DNA from: Roseovarius sp.
Lineage (GTDB): Bacteria > Pseudomonadota > Alphaproteobacteria > Rhodobacterales > Rhodobacteraceae
Length of the DNA: 64,000 nucleotides
Assembly (NCBI GenBank): GCA_027493545.1
Contig: JAOSKR010000003.1
Coordinates: 739,360-803,359 of the forward strand
Direction: 5' to 3'
A program made the position numbers and the translations under genes. The notes beneath the pieces are model-generated. The model was not told where the DNA came from. It ran no database searches and was given only the letters and a program-made list of their open reading frames with translations. Numbering within the stretch: position 1 is the first letter of the stretch; every line of letters begins with the position of its first letter. This document shows positions 1-9,452 of the stretch, one piece after another.

Positions 1-1803
1 GGCAACTGGCTCACGATATGAACCTTGCTTGGTCTGAAGGGTCTGCCGAGGCGTTTGGCCACCGCGTCGGCGCAGGTTTCCGCAAGTGCTGCGGGGTCCC
101 CGCTGAACTTCGGCTTGGGGATCATGAAAACCACGAGCTTCTGCCCCTTGACCGGGTCGGTCACCCCGACGGCAGCGGCTTCGCTGACATCGTCAAGTTC
201 AAGAACCACGTCTTCCACTTCGGCGGGGCCGAGGCGCTTTCCCGCGATCTTGATGGTGTCATCCGAGCGGCCCATCATCTGGTAGGAGCCATCGGGGCTC
301 TTCAGGACGAGGTCGCCATGCACCCAGGCGCCGGGGATGGTCGACCAGTAGGAGTCGAGGTAACGCGCATCGTCCTGCCAGAACGAGGCGGTCATGCCGA
401 GAAAGGGCTCCCGGATCACCAATTCGCCAATCTCGCCCACGACAGGGGTGCCGGCATCGTCGGTCACGGCCACGTCGATGCCCGGGGCCGCGGTGTTGAA
501 CCCGCCCGGCGCGATCGGCTTGACCTGTACGCTGGCAAGCAGTGCGCCCGAAACCTCGGTGCCGCCGGTATAGTTGATCAGCGGGGTGCCGGGGGGCGAA
601 ATGGTCCTGGAACCAGACGAAATGTTCGCGGTCGATCACCTCGCCGGCGGTGATCAGCAATTCGACGCTGGAAAGGTCGTGCTTCAGCGCAAGGCTTTCG
701 TTCGCTGCCAGCCCGCGGATCAGCGTCGGTGACGATCCGTAATGGGTGATCTTGTGATCCTCGATCAGCTTCGACATCCGGGACCAGTCGGGATAGTCGG
801 GCGCGCCGTTGTAGAGCACGAGCGTGGCGCCGCGCATGAGCGCCGAGGCCGGGACCAGCATGCCGGCGATCCATCCCATGTCGGCGGGCCAGCAGAAGGT
901 ATCGCCGCTGCTCACGTTGAAATGCACCGCCGAGTCATGCGCCATCCTTAGCGGGCAGCCTCCATGCGTGTGCACCGGCCCCTTGGGCTTGCCGGTGGTT
1001 CCGGAGGTGAAGATCACCATGAACGGGTCCATCGAACCCATGATCTCAACCGGTTTGCCGTCGTCCTTGGTGGCCACGAGGTCATTCCAGTTCACGCCGT
1101 TCGCGGGGGTGTCGACGCCGGGCGCGCATTTCCAGATGATCGTCTCCAGCGAGGGCAGCGCCTGGGCAACCGAGCGAACCACGGGCTGCATGTCCACGTA
1201 GTTGCCACGGCGGGAAAAACCCGTGGTGGCGATGATCGCCCTGGCCCCGCTCGGCTTCAGCCGCGAGATGACCGCTTCCTGCCCGAAGCCGGAAAAGAGC
1301 GGAACCACGATGGCGCCGATGGCGGAGAGCGCAAGCACCGAAACGGTGGCTTCCACACCGTTGTCGCACAGGAGGCCCACACGGTCTCCGCGCGAGATGC
1401 CGACCGAGCGGAGGCCGGATGCGAACCGGCGGACCTTTTCCTTCAGTTCCGCGAATGTGGCCGTGTTGACCCGCCCGTCTTCGTCTTCGGCCACGAGGGC
1501 CAGCTGGCTGGCGGTTCCGAAATCGTCGCCGAAGGCCAGAACCGTGTTGACCCAATTCAGCCTGCCGCCGGGGAACCACTGGGGAAACTCCTTGCCCCGC
1601 GAAAGGTCCACGTAGCCCTCGGGCGGGGTGTCCCACCTGATGCCGAGATAGTCGATCGCGCCCTGCCAGTAGATGTCGGGGTGCTCGATGGAGAATTTCA
1701 ACAGACTGTCGTAATCTTCCAACCCCATCGACGCCGCCAGTTTCAGAACATGCGCCTTGTCGAGGTGGCGTTGCTCCGGATGCCGGGGTTTTGCGTCGGT
1801 CAT
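1..1803 (-). CDS. AMP-forming acyl-CoA synthetase (acetyl/acetoacetyl-CoA synthetase family), C-terminus beyond window
   Basis: Activates a carboxylic acid to its CoA thioester through an acyl-adenylate. The N-terminus carries the ACAS_N region found in acetyl/propionyl/acetoacetyl-CoA synthetases, and the phosphate-binding loop TSGTTGKPKGPVHTHGG lies near residue 270. The reading frame changes at the G6 run 591-596; past it the conserved INYTGGTEVSG and the hinge region (GRSDDTIKIAGKRLGPAEVE) follow in another frame, and that frame stays open to base 1. The catalytic C-terminal Lys lies outside the window. It is the last gene of a minus-strand CoA-catabolic cluster, so the acid is probably the one handled by that cluster. 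The start at 1803 has a GGAGAACGG-type ribosome site upstream. The family is certain; the substrate is not. Confidence 0.85.
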
Positions 1804-1928
1804 GTTCCGTTCTCCGAATTCTCTACCGGCGTTCGAATTGCACTTGGCCGCGCCGCCGCGGCAGGCAGCGCGCCTGCCGGTATGTCATGAAGTTCCTGAC
1901 CGGTCGGAGGCGCTGGCACCATAGCTAA

Positions 1929-1942
1929 CTAGCATATGTTCG
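1929..1942. promoter_or_regulatory. Operator-like site, degenerate copy of CTAACAAATGTTAG
   Basis: CTAGCATATGTTCG matches the 14-bp palindrome found at 4510 and 8250 at 11 of 14 positions. It lies about 125 bp upstream of the acyl-CoA ligase start, where a regulator site for that gene would be expected. It is weaker than the two exact copies. Confidence 0.45.
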
Positions 1943-2006
1943 AAAGAACAGCCGGTGGTTCCCGTTCTGGTTACAGGTATAGCCTATGCCATCTGCGCCG
2001 ACGTTG

Positions 2007-3003
2007 TCAGCCATCGTGTTGCCCCGGCGCGTGCCCGAGACAGGTCGCGTGCAGGTCGTATCGCTCGATCATTTCCTGAACGATATTCAGGACCGTCTGC
2101 TCCACCTTCATGCTCGCCAGCGACGCCGTCCGCGTCTGCTTGCGGGCGAGATAGGCGGTACGCATGAAAGTCGGCGCGACGATCCGGGTGAGCGCAAGCC
2201 CCCTGCCGGCCAGCGCGTTGGCCACCGCGGCGTGCGGCAGGATCGTGCAGGCACTGGCGCGACTGACAAGTTCGATGATCTGCGACAGCGAGTTCAGCTC
2301 CACGATCACGTCGAGGTCGAAACCGTTGGTGTGTGCGAACGTATCCGCGGCGCGGCGCGCGCTGTGCGGCAAGCTCGGCATCACCAGCGGCACCCGGCCG
2401 AGATCTTCGGCCCGGATTCTCGCGTTCCCCTGCGCGTCGGGTTCGACCGGAATGTCATCATGGGCCGAAACGAGGAACATTTCCTCTTCGATCACCGGGG
2501 TGATCTGGATATCCCTGGTTTTGCGGGTTCGCGTAGACGAAACCGAAATCGAGGGTTTCGTCCATCAGCCATTCCTGGATGTGGCCCGTAAGCCCTTCGG
2601 TCAGTTTCAGCTTGATGCCTGGCAGTTCCAGCCGGCTGGTTTCGGCGAGCGGAACGCTGACGATCTGGCTGAGCGAGGGTGGCAGGCCGATGGAGACGGT
2701 CCCGCTCATGTCCTGTCCGAGCAGTCGCAGGCTGTTGGCGATCTTGTCCGCGACATCGACGAGCGACTTGCCTTCGAGGGCAAGATACCGGCCGGCTTCC
2801 GTGAGCGTCACGCCGCGCGGGCTGCGAATGGCCAGGCGCGTATTCAGTTTCTTTTCCAGCCGGGTGATGTTTTCCGACAGCGACGGCTGCGCGACGCCCA
2901 ATGCGTTGGCAGCTTTGGAAATCGACCCGAGATTGTCCAGCATCATCAGGTAATAGACATGCTTGATATCGATAGCGGGTGCTTGGAATTTTGTGTGAAT
3001 CAT
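2007..3003 (-). CDS. LysR-family transcriptional regulator
   Basis: DNA-binding regulator of about 330 residues. The N-terminal winged helix-turn-helix covers roughly residues 10-68 (SISKAANALGVAQPSLSENI), followed by an effector-binding domain. The frame changes around 2470-2520: the N-terminal part ends in nonsense there, and the second half resumes as VIEEEMFLVSAHDDIPVEP. The start chosen is ATG 3003, preceded by GGGAGGGG; a longer reading to 3120 has no support. It sits between the ligase and the CaiB-type gene and could respond to a pathway intermediate. The break is probably a sequencing indel, since both halves keep family features. Confidence 0.85.
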
Positions 3004-3096
3004 CACGGCCCCTCCCTTAAAGTCCTGACCGCCGAAGGCGATCATCTCCCATGGGGGAAAATTGCTAGGGCATCGCGCGATTCTGAATCCACGAAA

Positions 3097-3110
3097 ATAA
3101 CAATCGTTAG
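3097..3110. promoter_or_regulatory. Operator-like site upstream of the LysR gene
   Basis: ATAACAATCGTTAG matches the palindrome CTAACAAATGTTAG at 11 of 14 positions. It lies about 95 bp upstream of the LysR start codon and downstream of the CaiB-type gene, so it would control the LysR gene. Confidence 0.4.
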
Positions 3111-3234
3111 GTAGGCTCACCTTGAAGGGCTCGCCCGCATGGCCGGCCCTGTCGCGGCACGGGGCTCGAACCTGCGCGGGATGTCTGCCTGTGGGGCGGG
3201 ATGCGGACTGGGCGTCAGCCGGGGATGGCCCGGA

Positions 3235-4450
3235 TCACACGATGCCCTCGGCTCTGAGCTTTTCGATGTCGTCCTCGCCCATCTCCAGCCCCCTTGAGCA
3301 GGTCGACGGTATCGGCCCCCAGCTTCGGCGCCATGCGCCGGTCAGTACTGTCGGCGCTGCGGGTGCGGATCGACCGGGCGACAAGCGGGATGGGCGTGCC
3401 ACCCTCCTCCTCCGAGATGTCTTCCACGTAATCCTCGAAACCCTTGAAGCTCAGTGTTTCCGCCGGTGTCAGGGAGGGGCAGGCGGGCAGGCGGCTGGCG
3501 GACAATTCGTCGAGGCACTGTCGGATGGTGCGAGTCTTGCACCACTCGGCCATGATCGCGCTCAGCTCTTCGCCGTGCTCGCCGCGGTCGCTGTCGGTTC
3601 TGTAGCGCGGGTCGCCCACCAGTTCGGGCATGCCCATGAGGTCGGCCCACCTGCGGAACATCGTATCCCCGATCACCTGCACCATCACCCAGCCATCGGT
3701 GGCGGCGAACAGGTCCGAGGGGCCGGCGATCGGGCTGCGGTTTCCCATGGGCTTGCGCGAGCGGTAGCCCGCCGCCTCTTCCATGAGCATCGGGTTCATC
3801 ATGGTCAGCGCGGTGCCCATGAGCGAACACCTCACGTGCTGGCCCCGGCCGGTCTGCATCCGATCGATCACGGCCGTCATCGTCGCAAAGGCGGCGGACA
3901 TGGCCGTGGCGTAATCGACATAGGACACCGCCGCGCGCGTCGGCCGCTGGCCGTCGCCGGTGAGGTACATGCTGCCGCTGAGCGCCTGCCCGGTGCCGTC
4001 GAAACCGACACGGTCGCGGTCGTGCCCGGAGGTGTCGAAGGCGGAAATCGACGTCAGGATGATGTCCGGCCTGATCGCGCACAGGCTTTCGTAATCCAGC
4101 CGCAGCTTGTGCAGCGTGGCATGGGGAACATTCACGATCACGATGTCGGCGGTCTTGATCAGGGATTCGAGCACCGCCCGGCCGGGCCCGGTCGAGAAAT
4201 CCAGCGTGAGCGATTTCTTGTTGCTGTTGACCTGCAGGTAAAGCCCGCCGCGCCCGTCGATCCCGATCGGCATGACCTCCCGGTCCGTCGCCCCCTCGGG
4301 CGGCTCGACGCGAATGACCTCGGCGCCCTCGTTCGCGAGAAGGTGGGCACAATACGGAGCCGCGATGTACCGGCCGAGATCCAGCACCCGTAGCCCGGAC
4401 AGGACCGGCCCTTTTGCCTTGTGCATGCCTGCCGTCGCGTCTGGCCGCAA
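3235..4450 (-). CDS. CaiB/BaiF family (class III) CoA-transferase
   Basis: Moves CoA between carboxylic acids through an aspartyl-CoA intermediate. The N-terminal Rossmann segment reads RVLDLGRYIAAPYCAHLLAN, and the likely nucleophilic Asp is in SYVDYATAM, as in Frc/CaiB. Length is about 405 residues, normal for the family. Two start choices exist: ATG 4426 (MHKAKG), or TTG 4450, which has a perfect AGGAGG five bases upstream; I prefer the TTG. Near the end the frame changes in a G run around 3290; the corrected tail reads GEDDIEKLRAEGIV and stops at 3235. An exact operator palindrome lies about 60 bp upstream. Substrate unknown. Confidence 0.87.
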
Positions 4451-4508
4451 GACATCCTCCTTTTCTGCACGATGCGGGCAACGCCATGGCATCGAGGCGA
4501 GAAATCAT

Positions 4509-4524
4509 TCTAACAAATGTTAGA
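4509..4524. promoter_or_regulatory. Palindromic operator, exact copy A (upstream of CaiB-type gene)
   Basis: TCTAACAAATGTTAGA has 7-bp arms (TCTAACA/TGTTAGA) around an AA centre. The inner 14 bp are identical to the site at 8250. It lies about 60 bp upstream of the CaiB-type start and about 93 bp past the end of the next gene. The size and symmetry fit a TetR-family operator. Confidence 0.75.
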
Positions 4525-4616
4525 TTTATGGCGCACCGGCAATACGGTCAACACGGCAGTTTCTGCCGCAGGTTTTCCGGATGGCGCCATAAGCAAAACC
4601 TTTGGCTCCCGCGGGG

Positions 4617-5869
4617 TCAGATCATCCCGCCATCCCCGGCGGCGCGTGCGAGATCTTCGCGATGCCGCGGGTGGGCGATGGCGATCATCGTCCCGATCCG
4701 CTGCTTGAGGCTGAGGCCCCGAAGATCGGCAATTCCGTGTTCGGTCACGATCACGCAACTGTCCGCCCGCGGTACCGAAACCGGGCCGGAGAGTTGGGCG
4801 ACGATGCGGCTGCGGTCGCGCGCCACGGAGGGCAGGGCGACGATCGGCACGCCCCGTTCCACCGACCCGGCGGCGCGGAGGAAATCCACGATTCCGCCGA
4901 CGGCACCCACGTAGCGTCCGCCCGCGACTTCGGAATTGATCTGCCCGGTCAGGTCGACCTCGACCGCCGAGTTGACGGCGACGAAATTCCCGGATCTGCC
5001 CGAGGATCATCGGGTCGTGCGTATATTCCGTGCCGCGAAGTTCGAGATCCGGATTGCGGTGGGCAAAGGCACGCAGATCGGCCCCCCATGAGAACGCCAC
5101 CCACGCTCAGCCCGGCATCCACGGGCTTGCGGGCATTCGTCACGACCCCGGCCCGGTGGAGCCGCACCATCCCGTCGCCGATACTGCCCGTGTGCACGCC
5201 CAGATCGCGCCGGTCGGTCAGCTGCGCCATGACCGCGTCGGGGATCGTGCCGATGCCGGTCTGCAGCGTCGCGCCGTCCTCGATGAGGCTGGCGGCGTTG
5301 CGGCCGATGGCCTCTGCGATCGGGTCGATCGTGGCTTCCGCCTCCGCCGGCAGGTCGTCTTGCGAGTCGATGAGCAGATCGAAATCATCTTCGCTGAGAT
5401 AGGGGCCGCCATGGGTCCACGGCACGCCGGGATGCACTTCCGCGAGAACCGCCCGGGCATGCCGCAGCGACTCGGTCAGGTATTCGCGCGCCATCCCGAG
5501 GCTGTAACGCCCGTCCGCGTCCGGCGGGGCGACCTGCAGCATCATCACGTCGATCCGCAGGGCGCCCGAACGTATCAGGTGGGGAAGGCGCGAATAATGG
5601 ACCGGCAGAATGTCGAGCGCGCCGCTCGGCGCGAGCTTGCGGGTGGTGCCGCCGCCGCCATAGGCAAGGAAATCGATCGCGTCCGCATGTTCGGGCCGGA
5701 GCTGGCCGGAGAGTCCCATGCCAAGGAACACCCGGACCCGGCCGAACCGATGCCGCTGCGCGATCAGGTGGCGGATCAGGGTGCGGGGCTCGGCGTGGGA
5801 CTGCCCCCACACGATCGTGTCGCCGGCGCTGATGAAGGCGGACAAGTCGGTTTCAGGTGACATGGGCAT
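4617..5869 (-). CDS. Acetyl-CoA hydrolase / 4-hydroxybutyrate CoA-transferase family protein
   Basis: Class I CoA-transferase or hydrolase of about 418 residues. The first two thirds run from 5869 to about 5087 with the typical GDTIVWGQSHAEPRTL start. The middle continues in a second frame (ADLRAFAHRNPDLELRGTEY) and the end in a third (NSAVEVDLTGQINSE, holding the likely catalytic Glu, then GIADLRGLSLKQRIG). The frame changes lie near 5087 and 4990. The start MPMSPE at 5869 has AGAGG upstream; 5863 and 5905 are alternatives. It lies between the CaiB-type gene and the TetR gene in the same direction, giving the cluster two different ways to load CoA. Confidence 0.83.
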
Positions 5870-5999
5870 CCGGCCGACCTCTCTGGCAACGTCGTGCGCC
5901 CGCACCCTAGGACCGGAAGGCGCGGCCCGGAAGAGCGTTCCGCCGTGGGAGGCAAAAGGGTCCGCCCTTGTCGGAAAGCCGGGAGCGCGGGCGGCGGGC

Positions 6000-6644
6000 T
6001 CAGGTGGCGGGCTTGGGCGCGATGCCGTTCATGATCGTCTCCACGACCATGTCCACGACATCCTCGATCTTCATGTGTTCGAGATTGGCCCACTCCGGGG
6101 CCCGGTTCAGGCCGCTGAGGATGTAGGGCGTGAAAAGATCGAGATCGAGGTCGGCGCGGATCTCGTTGGCTGCCTTGCCCTGCGCGAACAGGTCCTTCCA
6201 GAAGTCGGAGTATTTCTTGCGAACGATCCGGCCCTGCCGCTTGATGACTGGCGTGAGGTGCTCGTAGACCTGCATCAGCGGCAGGTCGCGATCGACCTTG
6301 CAGGAGATATGCACATGCACCGCGCGACGAAGCCGGTCGACCATGGGCGTGGAGTCGGGCAGGTTCTCGACTGCACTGCGCACCTGTTCGAGCAACGTCT
6401 GGGTGCCCTTGTTCATGATCTCGACGACAATCTCATCCTTGGAGGCGAAGTGGTAGTAGAGGCTCCCGGCCTTGATGTTCACCCTCTGGGAGATCGAGCG
6501 CATGGTGCAGGCATTGAACCCCTCGCTCACGATCAGCTGCGCCGCCGCCTCGAGGATGCCTTCACGGGTCGGGTTCTCCTGCCCTGCCGAACCGCGGGTT
6601 TTTCTGGTCTTTCCGGTTTTTCCGGCGGAAGCAGTCTGGTTCAT
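6000..6644 (-). CDS. TetR-family transcriptional regulator
   Basis: Repressor-type protein of 214 residues. A basic, low-complexity N-terminus is followed by a helix-turn-helix at about residues 28-72 (TMRSISQRVNIKAGSLYYHF) and an all-helical ligand domain. TetR proteins of this size beside acyl-CoA genes usually sense acyl-CoA or the free acid. It is the best candidate reader of the CTAACAAATGTTAG palindromes found upstream of its neighbours, because those sites are symmetrical and of TetR size. No copy is visible immediately upstream of this gene, so autoregulation is not evident. Frame intact. Confidence 0.9.
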   Translation of the reverse strand: MNQTASAGKTGKTRKTRGSAGQENPTREGILEAAAQLIVSEGFNACTMRSISQRVNIKAGSLYYHFASKDEIVVEIMNKGTQTLLEQVRSAVENLPDSTPMVDRLRRAVHVHISCKVDRDLPLMQVYEHLTPVIKRQGRIVRKKYSDFWKDLFAQGKAANEIRADLDLDLFTPYILSGLNRAPEWANLEHMKIEDVVDMVVETIMNGIAPKPAT

Positions 6645-7035
6645 CTGCAGCTTTTCCTCTTTCTTGCTGGCTGCGCGTCAACCATCAGGTAAGCGATTGT
6701 GCCATTTCTGTCCACATTGCAGGGGGTCGGGCCCGGGCTGTCGGGCCGCTCTTCACCGGCGGTCCGGGATAGGGTTCGCGGCCCCGTCCGGGTGTGTCTG
6801 GCCGCGGACAGCTTGTTCACGATACTGACGCCGGTCGGCCGGTTCGTGCAAGCTTTCCTGCCCGGATGGCCATTCCTCCTATGGCCCCTATGGCAAATCG
6901 TGCATCCAGCCCGCACCGCGCGGACACGTGGACTGGCATTGTTCATCCGGCTGATTTCAAGGGGCGATGCGGTGGCGGCGGCTCCCTCCTGTCCCGGGAA
7001 CCTCCCGACTTCACAAGACAAGGTCTCCGCTCCGG
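6645..7035. other. Intergenic region, no gene recognised
   Basis: About 390 bp between the TetR start and the end of the acyl-CoA dehydrogenase gene. Open frames exist on both strands but none resembles a protein family or has a convincing ribosome site. The TetR promoter should lie near 6650-6720. No strong palindrome or repeat is visible. Confidence 0.5.
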
Positions 7036-8199
7036 TCAGAACGAGCGCGGCATGCCCAGCACGTGCTGGCCGATATAGCTCAGGATCATGTTCGTCGAGA
7101 TCGGCGCGACCTGGTAGAGCCGCGTTTCGCGGAACTTCCGCTCCACGTGGTACTCCCCGGCAAAGCCGAACCCGCCATGGAACTGGATGCAGGCATTGGC
7201 CGCCTCCCAGCTGGCCTTTGCGGCAAGGTATTTCGCCATGTTCGCCTGTGCGCCGCAGGGCTCGTTCGCATCGTAGAGCCGGCAGGCTTCGAAGCGCATC
7301 AGATTGGCGGCCTCGGTCTCGATGTAGCTTTCGGCGATCGGGAACTGGACGCCCTGGTTCTGGCCGATGGGCCGGCCGAAGACGACGCGCTCACGGGTGT
7401 AGTCGGTGACCTTGTCGATGAACCAGTAGGCGTCACCGATGCATTCGGCGGCGATGAGCACCCGTTCGGCATTGAGTCCGCTCAGCAGGTGCTTGAACCC
7501 CTGGCCCTCGGTGCCGATCAGGTTTTCCTCCGGAACCTCGACATCGTCGAAGAAAAGCTCGTTGGTCTCATGGTTGACCATGTTGTCGATGGGGTTGACC
7601 GTCAGGCCGTTCTTGCGGGCCTCGGCGATGTCGATGATGAAGATCGACATTCCCTCCGACGGCTTCGTGCAGTCCTCGATCGGTGTGGTCCGGGCCAGCG
7701 CGATCATGATGTCGGAATGCTGCACCCGGCTGATCCAGACCTTCTGACCGTTAAGAACGTACTTGTCGCCCTTCCGGGTGGCGGTGGTCTTGATCCTGGT
7801 GGTATCCGTGCCGGTGGTGGGTTCGGTCACGGCCATCGACTGCAGCCGCATTTCGCCCGCGGCGATCGCCGGGAGATACCTGTTCTTCTGCGTCTCGGAA
7901 CCGTGCTTGATCAGGGTGTTGATAACGTACATCTGTCCGTGGCACGCGCCGGAGTTGCCTCCTGAGCGGTTAATCTCTTCCATGATCACCGACGCCTCCG
8001 CGAGGCCCAGGCCCGAGCCGCCGAACTCCTCGGGGATCAGCGCTGCCATCCAGCCTTCCTTCACCAGGGTATCCACGAATTCCTCGGGATACGCTTTGGC
8101 CTGATCCACGTTGCGATGGTACTCGTCCGGGAAATTGGCACAGAGCGCGCGCACCCCGTCGCGAATGTCCCGGTACTGGTCTGGGCTTTGCTGGATCAT
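7036..8199 (-). CDS. Acyl-CoA dehydrogenase (isovaleryl-CoA dehydrogenase-like base position)
   Basis: FAD enzyme that makes an alpha,beta double bond in an acyl-CoA and passes electrons to ETF; 387 residues. The family signature AVTEPTTGTDT lies near residue 130 and GGFGFAGEYHVER near the C-terminus. The usual MCAD-type Glu (IYEGT) is absent: the segment reads LYQVAPIST. A Glu is present in LNAERVLIAAE, the site used by isovaleryl-CoA dehydrogenase, which hints at a branched or bulky acyl group (inference). Start ATG 8199 (MIQQSP) is chosen over an upstream reading to 8256, which would run into the operator. Exact operator copy B lies about 50 bp upstream. Confidence 0.9.
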   Translation of the reverse strand: MIQQSPDQYRDIRDGVRALCANFPDEYHRNVDQAKAYPEEFVDTLVKEGWMAALIPEEFGGSGLGLAEASVIMEEINRSGGNSGACHGQMYVINTLIKHGSETQKNRYLPAIAAGEMRLQSMAVTEPTTGTDTTRIKTTATRKGDKYVLNGQKVWISRVQHSDIMIALARTTPIEDCTKPSEGMSIFIIDIAEARKNGLTVNPIDNMVNHETNELFFDDVEVPEENLIGTEGQGFKHLLSGLNAERVLIAAECIGDAYWFIDKVTDYTRERVVFGRPIGQNQGVQFPIAESYIETEAANLMRFEACRLYDANEPCGAQANMAKYLAAKASWEAANACIQFHGGFGFAGEYHVERKFRETRLYQVAPISTNMILSYIGQHVLGMPRSF

Positions 8200-8249
8200 G
8201 GCGTCCGTCCTTTGCTGACCACGCGGCAATTCCGTCGATCCGGGATCGA

Positions 8250-8263
8250 CTAACAAATGTTAG
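8250..8263. promoter_or_regulatory. Palindromic operator, exact copy B (upstream of acyl-CoA dehydrogenase)
   Basis: CTAACAAATGTTAG is identical over 14 bp to copy A at 4510-4523 and lies about 50 bp upstream of the acyl-CoA dehydrogenase start, overlapping the expected promoter. Two exact copies of a 14-bp palindrome in front of functionally related genes are very unlikely by chance. Confidence 0.75.
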
Positions 8264-8463
8264 GCTAGCTGGCAATCTCGGGTTTTCCGGCGACTGCGGC
8301 GATCCGGCTCGCAGGGGGTGGGGGGCGGGCCATGCGCTGCTTTCGCCCGGGGGCCGCCTGCTTCGGGAAATGCCGTCCCTCGCGAACCGCGGGCCGGGAC
8401 AGTCAGACGGCCCCGATCCGTAGGCCTCTGCCCGAGAGGGCCTTGCGCCGTGCTGCCGCCCGG

Positions 8464-9365
8464 TCACTTGGCCCGGACCCTGGCGCCCGCTGCATCTTCG
8501 ATCAGCTGGATGATGACTGTGAAATCCTCGCCGCCGCGTCCGGCCCGCGCGGCCCGGTCCCACAGCTTCGCGGCGGCCTCCATCGTTTTCACCGGGACGC
8601 CGAGTTCGGCGGCCTCCTCGAGGCCGAGCCTGGCGTCCTTTTCCACGATGGAGAGATGCGCGCCGAAGTCGAACCGCCCGGTAAGCGCCGCGTTGGCCAG
8701 GATGCCGGCGGCGGCGCTCTGACCGGTGCCGGCGGTGAGAACCTCCATCATCCCGGCCGGGTCGAGCCCGGCCTTGGCACCCATGACGAGTCCTTCGGAG
8801 GCCACGACCATGTTGGTCGCCATCACGGCGTTGTTCACCACTTTCATGATCTGTGCCTGCCCGGGTTTCTCGCCCATCACGTAGGTCTGCTTCCCGATCC
8901 TGTCGAGCCACGGCACCACGCGGTCCAGCGCCTCTTGCGGCCCGGAGGCGAGCATGGCCAGCCGGCCCTCGCGCGCGGCAGGCGGGCCGCCGCTGATCGG
9001 GGCGTCCACGGTGGCGATCCCGGCCTCCGCAAGCCGTGCGGCGATGGCCTCCATGCAGGTCTTTCCGATCGTGGACATCTCGGAATAGACGCGCAAGGCG
9101 CTTCCGTGAACCACGCCGTCCGGGCCGTGCGCGACGGCCTCGCTCACGGACTGGTTCGGCAGGCAGGCGAACACAATCTCGGCGACGTCTGCCACCTCCT
9201 TTGGCGAGCCATGTGCGACAGCGCCGAGCCTCGTGAATTTCCCGGAGAGCCTCCGGCGAGGTGTCGAAGACATGCAGTTCGGTATCATCGCCGATCAGGC
9301 GCCTCGGCCATGGCGCCACCCATCTGGCCCAGCCCGATGTATCCCAGTCTGGTCTTTTTCGTCAT
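8464..9365 (-). CDS. NAD(P)-dependent 3-hydroxyisobutyrate dehydrogenase family oxidoreductase
   Basis: Beta-hydroxyacid dehydrogenase of about 300 residues. The N-terminal dinucleotide-binding motif GYIGLGQMGGAMA starts at residue 7, the substrate-binding DAPISGGPPAAREG follows near residue 120, and the catalytic Lys sits in MKVVNNAVMATNM. The true start is ATG 9365. Two frame changes near 9303 and 9240 split the first 45 residues between frames; the rest is continuous. It lies between the flavin oxidoreductase and the acyl-CoA dehydrogenase and may oxidise a 3-hydroxy acid released from the pathway. The exact substrate cannot be read from the sequence. Confidence 0.85.
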
Positions 9366-9452
9366 GTCCGTGTCACCACTCTTGTTGCCGGAGCTGCCGC
9401 TCACGAAGCGCGGGCTCGGCCGTGCCGCAGCGCAGGCAGAACGTGCCGCGCC

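Noticed and set aside
6641..7021. 126-residue minus-strand frame upstream of the TetR gene
   Set aside because: No family pattern or ribosome site; it overlaps the expected TetR promoter.
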